DNA of 64,000 bases from Bdellovibrionales bacterium (lineage in GTDB: Bacteria; Bdellovibrionota; Bdellovibrionia; Bdellovibrionales; Bdellovibrionaceae). The stretch lies in assembly GCA_018266295.1 (NCBI GenBank), contig JAFEAQ010000008.1, forward strand, positions 303,717 through 367,716, written 5' to 3'. Below the pieces are notes generated by a model, which saw only the letters and a program-made list of their open reading frames with translations, had not been told where the DNA came from and ran no database searches. Below are positions 1 to 7,761 of this stretch, piece by piece (the first letter of the stretch is position 1; every line of letters begins with the position of its first letter). Made by a program: the position numbers and the translations under genes.

Positions 1-23
1 CTTGTCATAGACAAAGGGCCAGC

Positions 24-581
24 ATGAAAAAAGTGAGCGGAAAATTAGTCGAAACAAAATTGAAATCAGATCTTGTCTACCAAGGCTCTTTCTTGAAAGT
101 TCTCCGAGACGAGGTCGAGCTTCCAGACGGTAATAAGGCCACTCGTGAATACATTCCTCATCCTGGAGCGGCAATGATTATCCCTGTGACGGATCAAGGT
201 CAGCTCGTGATGATTCGTCAATTCCGCTATGCAGTTCAAAAGATTTTTATCGAGTTTCCTGCGGGAAAAATTGATCATGGCGAAGACGCGCTTGAAACTG
301 CGAAACGAGAACTCGAAGAAGAAACCGGTTTGGTGGCGAAAGACTATCGTCACCTCACAACGATTCATCCGGTGATTGGTTATTCCAATGAACGCATTGA
401 GCTTTATTTAGCAAAGGGCCTCAGCGCCACAAAGCAACGCCTTGATCACGGCGAGTTTTTAGATGTGTTTGAAATTCCCTTCGCAGAAGCGATGACGAAA
501 CTCCAGAACGGCGAGATCACTGATGTGAAAACAATGGTGGGTCTCTTCTGGTACAACCAAGTCGTTAACGGGAAGTGGTAA
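24..581 (+). CDS. NUDIX hydrolase, ADP-ribose pyrophosphatase-like
   Basis: A 185-residue NUDIX hydrolase, most like the NudF/ADP-ribose pyrophosphatase group that cleaves nucleoside diphosphate sugars to a nucleoside monophosphate and a sugar phosphate. The Nudix box is complete at about residues 78-100: it starts GKIDHGED and carries the RELEEETG helix with the metal-binding glutamates. The upstream segment (MIRQFRYAVQK, then EFPAGKI) is typical of the ADP-ribose subgroup. The ATG is preceded only by a weak AAGGG. It lies at the left edge of the window, so any upstream operon partner is not visible. The family is clear; the exact substrate is inferred and could be another nucleotide sugar. 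Confidence 0.88.
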   Translation: MKKVSGKLVETKLKSDLVYQGSFLKVLRDEVELPDGNKATREYIPHPGAAMIIPVTDQGQLVMIRQFRYAVQKIFIEFPAGKIDHGEDALETAKRELEEETGLVAKDYRHLTTIHPVIGYSNERIELYLAKGLSATKQRLDHGEFLDVFEIPFAEAMTKLQNGEITDVKTMVGLFWYNQVVNGKW

Positions 582-675
582 CTTGCTCGGACACTTCCGC
601 CTTTCGGATATCGCGGCGCTTCTATGAGTAATACGGCCCGGTATTGTTTTTGATAGGCCTCTGCGAGGAGGTTTT

Positions 676-1032
676 ATGATTTACAATACGCCCTATCAAG
701 ACTTGATTGCGGTCAAAGGCATCACGCAAAAATTTTTAGAGGAATACAAAGAAGAAAATGGTTTTTACCCACAAACCAAGCCTGGTATTTTCTTCAATAG
801 TACTTTCGTTGGCCTTCAAGTAGAGGGATATCGGCACGAGCTAGTAACAAGAAAACATCCAACGAGAACTAAGTGGGAAAATCTTCTAGAAATGTCTCCA
901 GATTTTTATACCTCTTATGAAATAAATCTGGTTCGAGAGGTCTTAGAGGAAATTACTAACTTAGAAGTTTCAGTTCGTGAACAGCCTGCAGAAATTGCCA
1001 AGGCTTTTAGGTTTAGGCTAAATCTAATTTAA
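676..1032 (+). CDS. Hypothetical protein
   Basis: I do not recognise this 118-residue protein. It is soluble and mixed alpha/beta in composition, with no signal peptide, membrane segment or cysteine cluster. A strong ribosome binding site (GAGGAGG) sits 5 bases before the ATG, which is the main reason to believe the gene. It is visibly more AT-rich than the neighbouring hem genes. Its last four bases overlap the end of the convergent gene at 1029-1379, which has similar base composition, so the two may have arrived together. No function is assigned. Confidence 0.6.
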   Translation: MIYNTPYQDLIAVKGITQKFLEEYKEENGFYPQTKPGIFFNSTFVGLQVEGYRHELVTRKHPTRTKWENLLEMSPDFYTSYEINLVREVLEEITNLEVSVREQPAEIAKAFRFRLNLI

Positions 1033-1379
1033 GAAACTTTTGAGAGCTTCATAACATGCCAAATTTCGATAGCAATATCGTCGCCTTTTAAATGGAACTC
1101 AGCATGTATTTCTTTGCCGTTGAGCTCGCTGAAGAATTCCTCTTTCTTCTCAATAAGAAGACGCGGGCTGAAAGTATCTCTGTTTTCTACGAATTCACAG
1201 TACTTTTCAAAATTGGTGAACTCGAAAACTCTTTTAGGAGTCATCTCGAACTCATGGAACTCTATAAGATAGTAGATATTTTCAGATTTCTTCAGGATAA
1301 AATCTAAGAGGCAGCGTTTGATTTCAACGCTGAGTTCGACTTCATTTTCACGATAGCCTGAGAAATATTTTTCGATCAT
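1029..1379 (-). CDS. Hypothetical protein
   Basis: An unrecognised 116-residue protein, acidic and rich in Phe, Glu and Lys, with no signal peptide or membrane segment. It is AT-rich like its convergent partner, with which it overlaps by four bases. The ribosome binding site is weak (AAGAAG about 5 bases before the ATG). A 39-base inverted repeat containing TGGTATAAT, an extended -10-like sequence, lies 59-97 bases upstream and is the likely promoter or operator. A plus-strand reading frame also exists within this interval, but it has no ribosome binding site. The gene is plausible rather than certain. Confidence 0.5.
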   Translation of the reverse strand: MIEKYFSGYRENEVELSVEIKRCLLDFILKKSENIYYLIEFHEFEMTPKRVFEFTNFEKYCEFVENRDTFSPRLLIEKKEEFFSELNGKEIHAEFHLKGDDIAIEIWHVMKLSKVS

Positions 1380-1437
1380 GGCTTCTTATCGGAAATAGGG
1401 GCTATCGCCTCAAGAGCCAAGGCTTAGGTCTGGGGCG

Positions 1438-1476
1438 AATGGTATAATATACGAGTGAGTCGTCTATTATACCATT
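1438..1476. promoter_or_regulatory. 39-base inverted repeat with TATAAT in each arm
   Basis: Two 17-base arms (1438-1454 and 1460-1476; TCGTCTATTATACCATT on the plus strand of the right arm) are inverted around a 5-base spacer with one mismatch. Each arm reads TGGTATAAT outward, an extended -10-like sequence. It lies 12 bases after the hemB stop codon and 59 bases before the hypothetical gene at 1029-1379. There is no U-tract, so a simple intrinsic terminator is unlikely. Related 17-mers occur upstream of the catalase operon (14451-14467 and 14512-14528). It may be a promoter/operator or a small dispersed repeat. Confidence 0.5.
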
Positions 1477-1487
1477 TGATTGGAAGA

Positions 1488-2471
1488 CTATTTTTTCTTC
1501 GCAAGAATCTGAGCCGCTTCTTTCGCGAAATAAGTTAGAATCACATCAGCGCCTGCACGGCGGATCGCCATCAAGCTTTCCATCATTGCTTTTTCGCCGT
1601 CAAGCCAGCCATTTGCAGCAGCAGCTTTGATCATCGCATATTCGCCACTCACGTTGTAAGCGGCCACAGGGACTGTGAAATTTTGCTTTAGTAATTGAAT
1701 GATATCCAAGTACGCCAACGCCGGTTTCACCATGATCATGTCGGCACCTTCATTCACGTCAAGACCTGCCTCCAGCAAGGCTTCACGCGAATTGCGTGGA
1801 TCCATCTGGTAAGTTTTCTTGTCGCCGAATTTAGGTGCTGAATCGAGAGCATCACGGAATGGACCATAGAAGCTCGAAGCATATTTCGCAGAGTAAGCAA
1901 GAATGCCGGTATTCTCAAAACCTTCGGCATCCAGAGCGCGCCGGATTTCACCGACACGTCCGTCCATCATGTCAGAAGGTGCGACCATATCAGCACCTGC
2001 GCGAGCTTGAGCCAAGGCCATTTTCACCAATACTTCAATCGTTTCGTCATTCAGAATTTGGCCGTCGCGAACGATGCCGTCGTGACCGTCGCTGGAATAA
2101 GGATCCAGGGCGACATCAGTAATCACGCAAGCATCCGGGAACTTGTCTTTAATTTTTTTCACGGTTGTTGGCAAAAGGCCGCTCGGATTGAAGGACTCAT
2201 CCGCCGTGGAATTCTTCAAAGAATCGTTGATCGCAGGAAAGAGGGCGAAGGAATGGACTCCTAAAGCCTGACATTCTGCTATTTCTTTAAGCAGATTGTC
2301 AGCGCTCAGGCGGAATTGACCCGGCATCGACTTAATCGCGATCTTTTGATCCTGACCCTCGCACAAAAAGACGGGATAAATCAGGTTGTCGGCACTGATA
2401 GCGGTTTCAGCGATCATGTTACGGAGGGCTGGAGTACGACGATTGCGGCGGGGGCGATTGATAATGTCCAT
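1488..2471 (-). CDS. hemB: Porphobilinogen synthase (delta-aminolevulinate dehydratase)
   Basis: HemB condenses two 5-aminolevulinate molecules to porphobilinogen, the second committed step of tetrapyrrole synthesis, in the cytosol. The 327-residue form has the usual family length. Visible hallmarks are the N-terminus NRPRRNRRTPALR, the metal/active-site region ITDVALDPYSSDGHDG, the Schiff-base lysine in SAKYASSFYGPFRDA, and the second active-site lysine in MIMVKPALAYLD. The metal-site stretch has Asp/Ser rather than the Cys triad of zinc enzymes, suggesting a Mg-dependent type. I chose the ATG at 2471 because the family N-terminus begins there; a TTG at 2540 would add 23 residues. hemB is divergent from the hemA operon and shares its control region. 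Confidence 0.93.
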   Translation of the reverse strand: MDIINRPRRNRRTPALRNMIAETAISADNLIYPVFLCEGQDQKIAIKSMPGQFRLSADNLLKEIAECQALGVHSFALFPAINDSLKNSTADESFNPSGLLPTTVKKIKDKFPDACVITDVALDPYSSDGHDGIVRDGQILNDETIEVLVKMALAQARAGADMVAPSDMMDGRVGEIRRALDAEGFENTGILAYSAKYASSFYGPFRDALDSAPKFGDKKTYQMDPRNSREALLEAGLDVNEGADMIMVKPALAYLDIIQLLKQNFTVPVAAYNVSGEYAMIKAAAANGWLDGEKAMMESLMAIRRAGADVILTYFAKEAAQILAKKK

Positions 2472-2562
2472 AGAACCCGTTTTCGCAGATTCCAGCGGGA
2501 AGTAAAGTCTTCTCAGGACCTTCGTATCGCTTTGAGTCAATCGGTCCTAAAATTCGCCGTAG

Positions 2563-2582
2563 ATGACAATTAAATGACAATT
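2563..2582. promoter_or_regulatory. Pho-box-like direct repeat between hemB and hemA
   Basis: ATGACAATT occurs twice, at 2563-2571 and 2574-2582, with an 11-base period (one helical turn). Read on the minus strand it gives TTGTCATTTAATTGTCAT, which agrees with the classical Pho-box layout (two TGTCA units 11 bases apart) at 13 of 18 positions. Direct repeats of this period are how OmpR/PhoB-type regulators bind, and such a regulator is encoded inside the adjacent operon. It lies 12 bases before the hemA ATG and 92 bases before the hemB ATG. The role is inferred. Confidence 0.45.
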
Positions 2583-2593
2583 CAAGGCCGAAA

Positions 2594-3481
2594 ATGCAGT
2601 ACATAAGAGTAATGGAAGACGTCTCTATTCTACATCGCCGTGGCCACGGCAAGGCTTTGCCAGAACTGACCGAAGGTCTGGTTTGGAAGACTTGCTTGCG
2701 CCAGATTGCCTTTGTACCAGCCGGTGCGAACGTGATTCCTTACGAAGAGGGCGATGAGATCTATTCTGGAAAAGACGCCTTCGCATTCTTGCTCGAAATC
2801 ATCTGCGGCTTGCAATCACCGATCGTGGGCGAAACCGAAATCTTCGGTCAGTTCAAAAACTTCGTTGGGACCGCACTTGAAAAGCAAACCTTTCTGACTT
2901 TGCAGCTTCGCGGTTTCTTTCAGTCGTTGATTCAAACGGCGAAGAGCCTTCGCGCCGAACACTTGGTGGGCTTGGGCTCACAAGGTTACGGCAGCCTCGT
3001 TCGTAAGCTTGCGAAAAACGACAAAGCCGTGACTTTGCTCGGTTCAGGTCAGTTGGTTGAAGAAGTTCTTCCTTGGGTTGCGAAAGAGAAATCACTGCAA
3101 GTGGTTTGCCGCAATCCCGAGAAGGCACAGAGATTTGTTGAAAAATATCCGGCATTGAAAATAGATTCTGTTACAAGTGCGCAAGAGGTCTTCTCTTGTG
3201 TGGTTGTGGCGGCGCCGCTTACGGATGAAGCGCTTCTTCAATGGCTGAAGTCTTACAAAGTTCAAAAGATTCTCGATCTGCGTGGTGAGCTGGAAAAGCC
3301 TGAGCTTTTCAAAGATTACCAGTTCATTGGCCTCAAGGACGTTTTCAAGAACATCGAAGAAAATAAGAAAGATCTCAGCCAGAGAGTTGTTGCTCTCAAG
3401 GAATTGGTGCAGAGACGCGCGCAAGAATATTTCGAGCGCACTTTGCATCGCCCTTATGGCTGGGAGGACCTGTGCATCTAA
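2594..3481 (+). CDS. hemA: Glutamyl-tRNA reductase, short divergent form
   Basis: HemA reduces glutamyl-tRNA to glutamate-1-semialdehyde with NADPH, the entry step of C5-type haem synthesis. At 295 residues it is well below the usual length of about 420. Recognisable parts are TCLR around Cys34, where the family has TCNR with the catalytic cysteine; GETEIFGQ (family GEDQILGQ) near residue 79; and a nucleotide-binding TLLGSGQLVEE near residue 146. Both the N-terminal catalytic part and the C-terminal dimerisation helices look shortened. Identity rests on these motifs and on the position upstream of hemC and hemL. The ribosome binding site is weak; an internal ATG at 2612 is an alternative start. 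Its end overlaps the next gene by 10 bases. Confidence 0.85.
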   Translation: MQYIRVMEDVSILHRRGHGKALPELTEGLVWKTCLRQIAFVPAGANVIPYEEGDEIYSGKDAFAFLLEIICGLQSPIVGETEIFGQFKNFVGTALEKQTFLTLQLRGFFQSLIQTAKSLRAEHLVGLGSQGYGSLVRKLAKNDKAVTLLGSGQLVEEVLPWVAKEKSLQVVCRNPEKAQRFVEKYPALKIDSVTSAQEVFSCVVVAAPLTDEALLQWLKSYKVQKILDLRGELEKPELFKDYQFIGLKDVFKNIEENKKDLSQRVVALKELVQRRAQEYFERTLHRPYGWEDLCI

Positions 3482-4962
3482 AAATCTCCGCGCGAAAAAG
3501 TGACCTCGCGCGGTTGCAAGCTTACCAAGTCGGTGAAGCTCTTCAAAAGAAAATCCCTGGAACAGAAATTCAATACAACTTCCGCGAATCCCTCGGAGAC
3601 AAGAATCTCAATGATCCTCTCTGGCGCATGCCTGAGAAGGGTGTTTTCACTGAGGACTTCGTGCAGGATCTGCTGGATGGCAAGACCGATATGGTTGTGC
3701 ACTCGTGGAAAGATTTGCCGACAGCTCCGCGCATAGGCACAAAAATCATTGCGACTCTGCCACGCGCAGATCAGCGTGATTTATTCTTGTTTAAGAAATC
3801 CTCTGAGGCGCGCGTTCGCTCGAGTGGTGAACTGAATGTGTTTAGCTCATCGCCTCGTCGTGCTTACAATCTTGAAGGCTTTTTGAAAGACCATCTGCCT
3901 TACAACTTGAGCAAAGTTCAATTCCACAACGTGCGTGGCAATATCCAGACGCGCGTTCGTAAAATGCTTGAAGATGACTCTGTTGACGGCCTTATTGTGG
4001 CAAAAGCGGCGATTGATCGCCTGCTAACGGTGAAAGCCTCTGAGTTTAGTGAAACTCGTCAGTTCTTGCGTGAAACTTTGAAAGAACTCAATTGGGTGGT
4101 TCTGCCTTTATCGGTAAACCCGAATGCGGCGGCTCAGGGCGCGCTTGCGATTGAAATTAAAGAGGGCCGTGAGGATCTTGAAAAGGTTCTCGCGCAAATC
4201 GATTGCCGTGAGACTTTCGCTGCTGCTCAGAAAGAGCGCGATGTGCTTGCGAGCTTTGGTGGTGGTTGCCATCAAAAAATCGGTGTCGCGGTTTTGAAGC
4301 GTTCTTACGGAGATGTGTTCTTCCTAAAGGGGCTGACTGATGCGGGCCAAATCTTAAATGAAAAATCATTGCTTCGTGCTTATCAGCCAAAGAAGTTTGC
4401 GGCAGATATGCTCGCGAGTTCAAAAGAACTCAAGGTCGAGCGCACTCATTCCTTGAAATTTGAAATTCCTCCGGGTGTTCAAGGCTTGTGGATCGCGAAA
4501 GCTGAAGCCTTCCCTGAGTCTTTATCATTTAGCGGTCTTGTTTGGACCGCGGGTTTACAAACCTGGAAGAAAATCGCCAAGCTTGGTATTTGGGTCCATG
4601 GTTCGAGCGAAAGCCTTGGCGAGGACGAGAACCCGCAAATCGAAACTTTGTTTGGCTCCGCAGTTCGCTGGGCTAAATTAACCCATAAAGATGCTCCGCA
4701 AGAGCCCGGCAAGGACGTCGTTGCGACATACCAAGTCGCCGTTCACGCTGAGAGCTGGAATATGGGTGCTCGCGAGGCGTTCTATTGGAATAGCGGGTCT
4801 CAGTTTTTGGCGGCACTCGCAAAAGAGCCTGAGCTGCGGCACAAAAGACATGCCTGCGGGCCAGGAAATACGTATAAAATATTACGCGACCAATTGGGTC
4901 CTCAGGCCCCTATTGAAATTTATTTGGATGAAGAGGATTGGAGAAAATCATGCAGTCTTTAG
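3472..4962 (+). CDS. hemC: Hydroxymethylbilane synthase fused to a uroporphyrinogen-III synthase-like domain
   Basis: Residues 1 to about 310 are HemC, which polymerises four porphobilinogens into hydroxymethylbilane. The N-terminus reads [15 protein letters not shown], with [10 protein letters not shown], and [11 protein letters not shown] carries the cysteine that binds the dipyrromethane cofactor. The protein is 496 residues against about 310 for HemC alone. The extra C-terminal 180 residues resemble a divergent HemD (uroporphyrinogen-III synthase), for example [16 protein letters not shown] near the end, where HemD has ACIGPTTAKA. No separate hemD was seen in the window, so a bifunctional HemC-HemD is the best reading. 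The start is GTG, overlapping hemA. The HemC part is certain; the HemD part is inferred. Confidence 0.87.
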   Translation: MHLKISARKSDLARLQAYQVGEALQKKIPGTEIQYNFRESLGDKNLNDPLWRMPEKGVFTEDFVQDLLDGKTDMVVHSWKDLPTAPRIGTKIIATLPRADQRDLFLFKKSSEARVRSSGELNVFSSSPRRAYNLEGFLKDHLPYNLSKVQFHNVRGNIQTRVRKMLEDDSVDGLIVAKAAIDRLLTVKASEFSETRQFLRETLKELNWVVLPLSVNPNAAAQGALAIEIKEGREDLEKVLAQIDCRETFAAAQKERDVLASFGGGCHQKIGVAVLKRSYGDVFFLKGLTDAGQILNEKSLLRAYQPKKFAADMLASSKELKVERTHSLKFEIPPGVQGLWIAKAEAFPESLSFSGLVWTAGLQTWKKIAKLGIWVHGSSESLGEDENPQIETLFGSAVRWAKLTHKDAPQEPGKDVVATYQVAVHAESWNMGAREAFYWNSGSQFLAALAKEPELRHKRHACGPGNTYKILRDQLGPQAPIEIYLDEEDWRKSCSL

Positions 4963-6233
4963 AACTTTTTGAACGTGCAAAGAAAGTAGCCCCAGGGGGA
5001 GTGCATTCTCCGGTTCGTTCTTTCAAAGGCCTCGATCACCATCCTATCTTTTTCAAAAAAGCTCAGGGCGCTTACCTGACAAGTGTTGAAGACAAGCAGT
5101 ACATCGATTTCTGCCAAAGCTTCGGTCCGTTGATCTTGGGTCACCGTGATGCAGACGTCGCTGAAGAAGTTCATCGCATGATTGATACGGCTTGGACTTT
5201 TGGTGCTTGTGAGATTTACTCACTCGAGCTTGCTGAGTGGATGACTTCGAACTTGCCATGGGTGGAGAAACTCCGCTTCGTTTCTTCTGGCACAGAAGCT
5301 GTGATGAGTGCGCTGCGTGTAGCGCGTGCTGCAACTAATCGCTCTAAGATTTTGAAATTCGAAGGCTGCTATCATGGCCACGCCGATCAGTTGCTTGTAA
5401 AAGCGGGCAGCGGTCTGGCGGGTACGGCGGCTTCTAGCAGCGCCGGTATTTCTCCGGAAATCGCGGCGACAACTTTGGTTACTCCACTCGATGATATTGC
5501 AAAGCTTCGTGAGGTGTTCACGGCCCAAGGCAAAGACATCGCGGCTGTGATCATTGAGCCATTGCCGGCGAATTACGGCCTTTTGGTTCAGCGCCAAGAA
5601 TTCTTGAATGAAGTTAAAAACCTCTGCAAAGCTAACGGAGCGTTGTTAATCTTTGATGAGGTGATCTCTGGATTCAGAACGGCTTTCGGCGGCATGGTGG
5701 AACTCACGGGTATTCAGCCTGATCTTGTTACCTATGGTAAAGTCATCGGTGGCGGTTTCCCTGTGGGTTGCTACGGCGGTCGCAAAGACTTGATGGATCT
5801 GGTTGCTCCGAACGGCAACGTTTATCAAGCGGGGACTTTGAGCGCAAACCCTGTGGGGATGCGTGCGGGTCTGACGACTTTGAAGAAAATGAAATCTTTG
5901 GACGGCTGGAAAGTTTTGAATCAAAGAACGGCAAGCTTCTGCCAGAAATTGCAGAAGGGTTTTGATGAAATCAAAGCTCCAGTGCAAATCTCTTCGCACA
6001 GTTCATTGTTCTGGATCCACGGTCGTGTGAACGAGCCCATTCGCACGATTGAGCAAATCCCGCAAGCTCAAGGCGAGAACTTTAAAAAGTTGTTCTTAAA
6101 ATGTTTGGACAAAGGTGTTTACCTTGCTCCGAACGCTTACGAAGTTGGTTTCTTGTCGATGGCTCATACAGATGCCATATTGGACGAAGCTGCGAGCAAA
6201 ATCTTGCAAGCTTCTCGTGAGGTTTTCGGATAG
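4950..6233 (+). CDS. hemL: Glutamate-1-semialdehyde 2,1-aminomutase
   Basis: HemL is a PLP enzyme that converts glutamate-1-semialdehyde to 5-aminolevulinate, the product used by HemB. At 427 residues it has normal length. Hallmarks are [12 protein letters not shown] at the N-terminus, [16 protein letters not shown], the [18 protein letters not shown] loop, the PLP-contacting [10 protein letters not shown], and the Schiff-base lysine in [18 protein letters not shown] chose the ATG at 4950 because GGAG lies 7 bases upstream and the length then matches the family; an ATG at 4938 adds four residues. It overlaps the end of the HemC fusion by 13 bases and its stop shares one base with the next gene, so translation is probably coupled. 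Confidence 0.96.
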   Translation: MQSLELFERAKKVAPGGVHSPVRSFKGLDHHPIFFKKAQGAYLTSVEDKQYIDFCQSFGPLILGHRDADVAEEVHRMIDTAWTFGACEIYSLELAEWMTSNLPWVEKLRFVSSGTEAVMSALRVARAATNRSKILKFEGCYHGHADQLLVKAGSGLAGTAASSSAGISPEIAATTLVTPLDDIAKLREVFTAQGKDIAAVIIEPLPANYGLLVQRQEFLNEVKNLCKANGALLIFDEVISGFRTAFGGMVELTGIQPDLVTYGKVIGGGFPVGCYGGRKDLMDLVAPNGNVYQAGTLSANPVGMRAGLTTLKKMKSLDGWKVLNQRTASFCQKLQKGFDEIKAPVQISSHSSLFWIHGRVNEPIRTIEQIPQAQGENFKKLFLKCLDKGVYLAPNAYEVGFLSMAHTDAILDEAASKILQASREVFG

Positions 6234-7081
6234 TGGGGAAAGTTAAGACCCTTCTTGCCACCGTTTGGTTTTTCTTTGTCGTCTCTTTAGTCGGCTGGTG
6301 GTGGATTTATTTCATGAACTCGATCGTTGCGGCAAGCGGACAAGAAATGAGCCGCACGCATCGTATGTTCATGTGGGAAGGGAGTATTCTTCTAGCGGCT
6401 CTCGTGATCGGGGGGCTTGCTTTGATTTTCCTTTCTTATCGCGATGAAAAACGCCACGAGCAGCTCAGAACTTTCTTTGCGACTTTCAGTCACGATATTA
6501 AAACTTCTATTACGCGCTTGCGCCTGCAGGCTGAGGTCCTGGAAGAAGACGGTGCTTCTCAACAAAGCCCGGTGCTTCAACGTCTGATTAAAGATATCTC
6601 TCGTTTGGATCTGCAGCTTGAGAACTCATTGCTGCTTTCTACCAGTGACGCGCAGAAATTGTTGATCGAGAAAATGTCTTTGTCGAAGTTGATCGAATCC
6701 ATGCGTATTCAGTGGAGCGAACTCGATTTCCGTTTGCAACAAGATGCCGAAATCGTCGCGGATAAACGCGCGATGGTCAGCGTTCTTCGAAATCTGATTC
6801 ACAATGCAGTCTTGCACGGCCAAGCAACATCAATCGAGATCTCTGCAAAAGCAGTCGGATCCGAGCAAATTGAAATTGCGGTTCAAGATAATGGCAAGGG
6901 CTACAACGGTGACGTGGATTTGCTGGGGGCTGAAGTGCTGCCATCAAAGAACGAGCGCGGCAATGGCATTGGTTTATATCTCTGCCGTCGTTTGGTTAAA
7001 AAGATGGGCGGAGATCTTCGCTTTGAACATGCAAAGCCTGGCCTTCGCGCCGTTGTTCTGATCACCGGGAGACCTCTATGA
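6233..7081 (+). CDS. Membrane sensor histidine kinase inside the haem operon
   Basis: A 282-residue histidine kinase of the inner membrane. There are two transmembrane segments (about residues 7-29 and 50-68) with only a short stretch between them, so it has almost no periplasmic sensor domain. The HisKA H-box is FSHDIKTSITRLR with His87; the catalytic domain shows the N-box LRNLIHNAVLHG, DNGKGY and GNGIGLYLCRRL. The start is GTG overlapping the hemL stop by one base, and the stop overlaps the response regulator ATG as ATGA. Its place between hemL and hemE strongly suggests it is co-transcribed with the haem genes and senses something linked to haem or its intermediates; the signal itself cannot be seen. 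Confidence 0.9.
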   Translation: MGKVKTLLATVWFFFVVSLVGWWWIYFMNSIVAASGQEMSRTHRMFMWEGSILLAALVIGGLALIFLSYRDEKRHEQLRTFFATFSHDIKTSITRLRLQAEVLEEDGASQQSPVLQRLIKDISRLDLQLENSLLLSTSDAQKLLIEKMSLSKLIESMRIQWSELDFRLQQDAEIVADKRAMVSVLRNLIHNAVLHGQATSIEISAKAVGSEQIEIAVQDNGKGYNGDVDLLGAEVLPSKNERGNGIGLYLCRRLVKKMGGDLRFEHAKPGLRAVVLITGRPL

Positions 7082-7749
7082 GAAAGATTCTTCTCTTAGA
7101 AGATGATGTCTCCTTGGGCGAGACACTGAAAGAGCGTCTCTCGAAAGAGTATAATGTGTTCTGGGCGCAGAATGTGCGCACAGCAAAGGAGATCCTCGGT
7201 AAAGAATCCGGTCTTGATCTTGTGATCTTGGATTTAGGTTTACCTGATGGAACTGGCTTTGATGTTGCGGAATATATCCGCACGCAGGATCAACATCCGC
7301 TCTTTATTTTTCTGACGGCTCAAGCAGATGCTGAAGCGCGGCTCAAAGGTTTTGAACTCGGCGCTGAAGAATTTATTCCAAAGCCGTTTCACCTGAAAGA
7401 GCTGCTTATTCGCGTAAAGCACGTTTTAGAATCGCATGCGCCTCAAGCGGAAATTTCAATTGAGGGCACCGTGATTAATTTCACGACGATGTCGGTGAAG
7501 AAGGCCGATGGGCCGATCGAGTATCCGCCTTTGACGGATCTCAAGATTTTACAGTTATTAATTGAACGCGCGCCTCGCGTGGTCAGCCGTGATGAGATTA
7601 TCAACGAAGTGTGGGGGCAGGATAAAAATCCGAGCCATCGCACGATTGATAATACCATCGTTCGCCTTCGCCAGTTGTTTGGCGATAAAGGTGAGGAATT
7701 CATTCGCTCCGTTCGCGGTGTCGGATACCAATGGTTTAAAGAGAACTAA
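7078..7749 (+). CDS. OmpR/PhoB-family response regulator inside the haem operon
   Basis: A 223-residue response regulator. The receiver domain (1 to about 120) has the acidic pair LEDD at 8-10, the phosphoacceptor Asp52 in LVILDLGLPDG, Thr80 in FLTAQ and Lys102 in PKPF. The C-terminal winged helix (about 130-223) has the recognition-helix region NPSHRTIDNTIVRLRQLF and ends SVRGVGYQW, typical of OmpR-type DNA-binding domains that recognise direct repeats. It overlaps its cognate kinase by four bases. An 11-base-period repeat at 2563-2582 upstream of hemA is a candidate target, so the pair may autoregulate the whole haem operon. Confidence 0.93.
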   Translation: MRKILLLEDDVSLGETLKERLSKEYNVFWAQNVRTAKEILGKESGLDLVILDLGLPDGTGFDVAEYIRTQDQHPLFIFLTAQADAEARLKGFELGAEEFIPKPFHLKELLIRVKHVLESHAPQAEISIEGTVINFTTMSVKKADGPIEYPPLTDLKILQLLIERAPRVVSRDEIINEVWGQDKNPSHRTIDNTIVRLRQLFGDKGEEFIRSVRGVGYQWFKEN

Positions 7750-7761
7750 GGAAGTAGTACT

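Noticed and set aside
1092..1307. A 71-residue plus-strand frame opposite the hypothetical gene at 1029-1379
   Set aside because: No ribosome binding site, and the minus-strand frame covers the whole interval and better fits the upstream promoter-like repeat.
1438..1476. Intrinsic terminator of hemB
   Set aside because: The stem is AT-rich and no U-tract follows on the minus strand; the related copies upstream of katA make a promoter/operator or repeat more likely.
2472..2540. HemB starting at a TTG 69 bases upstream
   Set aside because: The extra 23 residues do not resemble HemB, while the ATG at 2471 gives the exact family N-terminus; kept only as an alternative.
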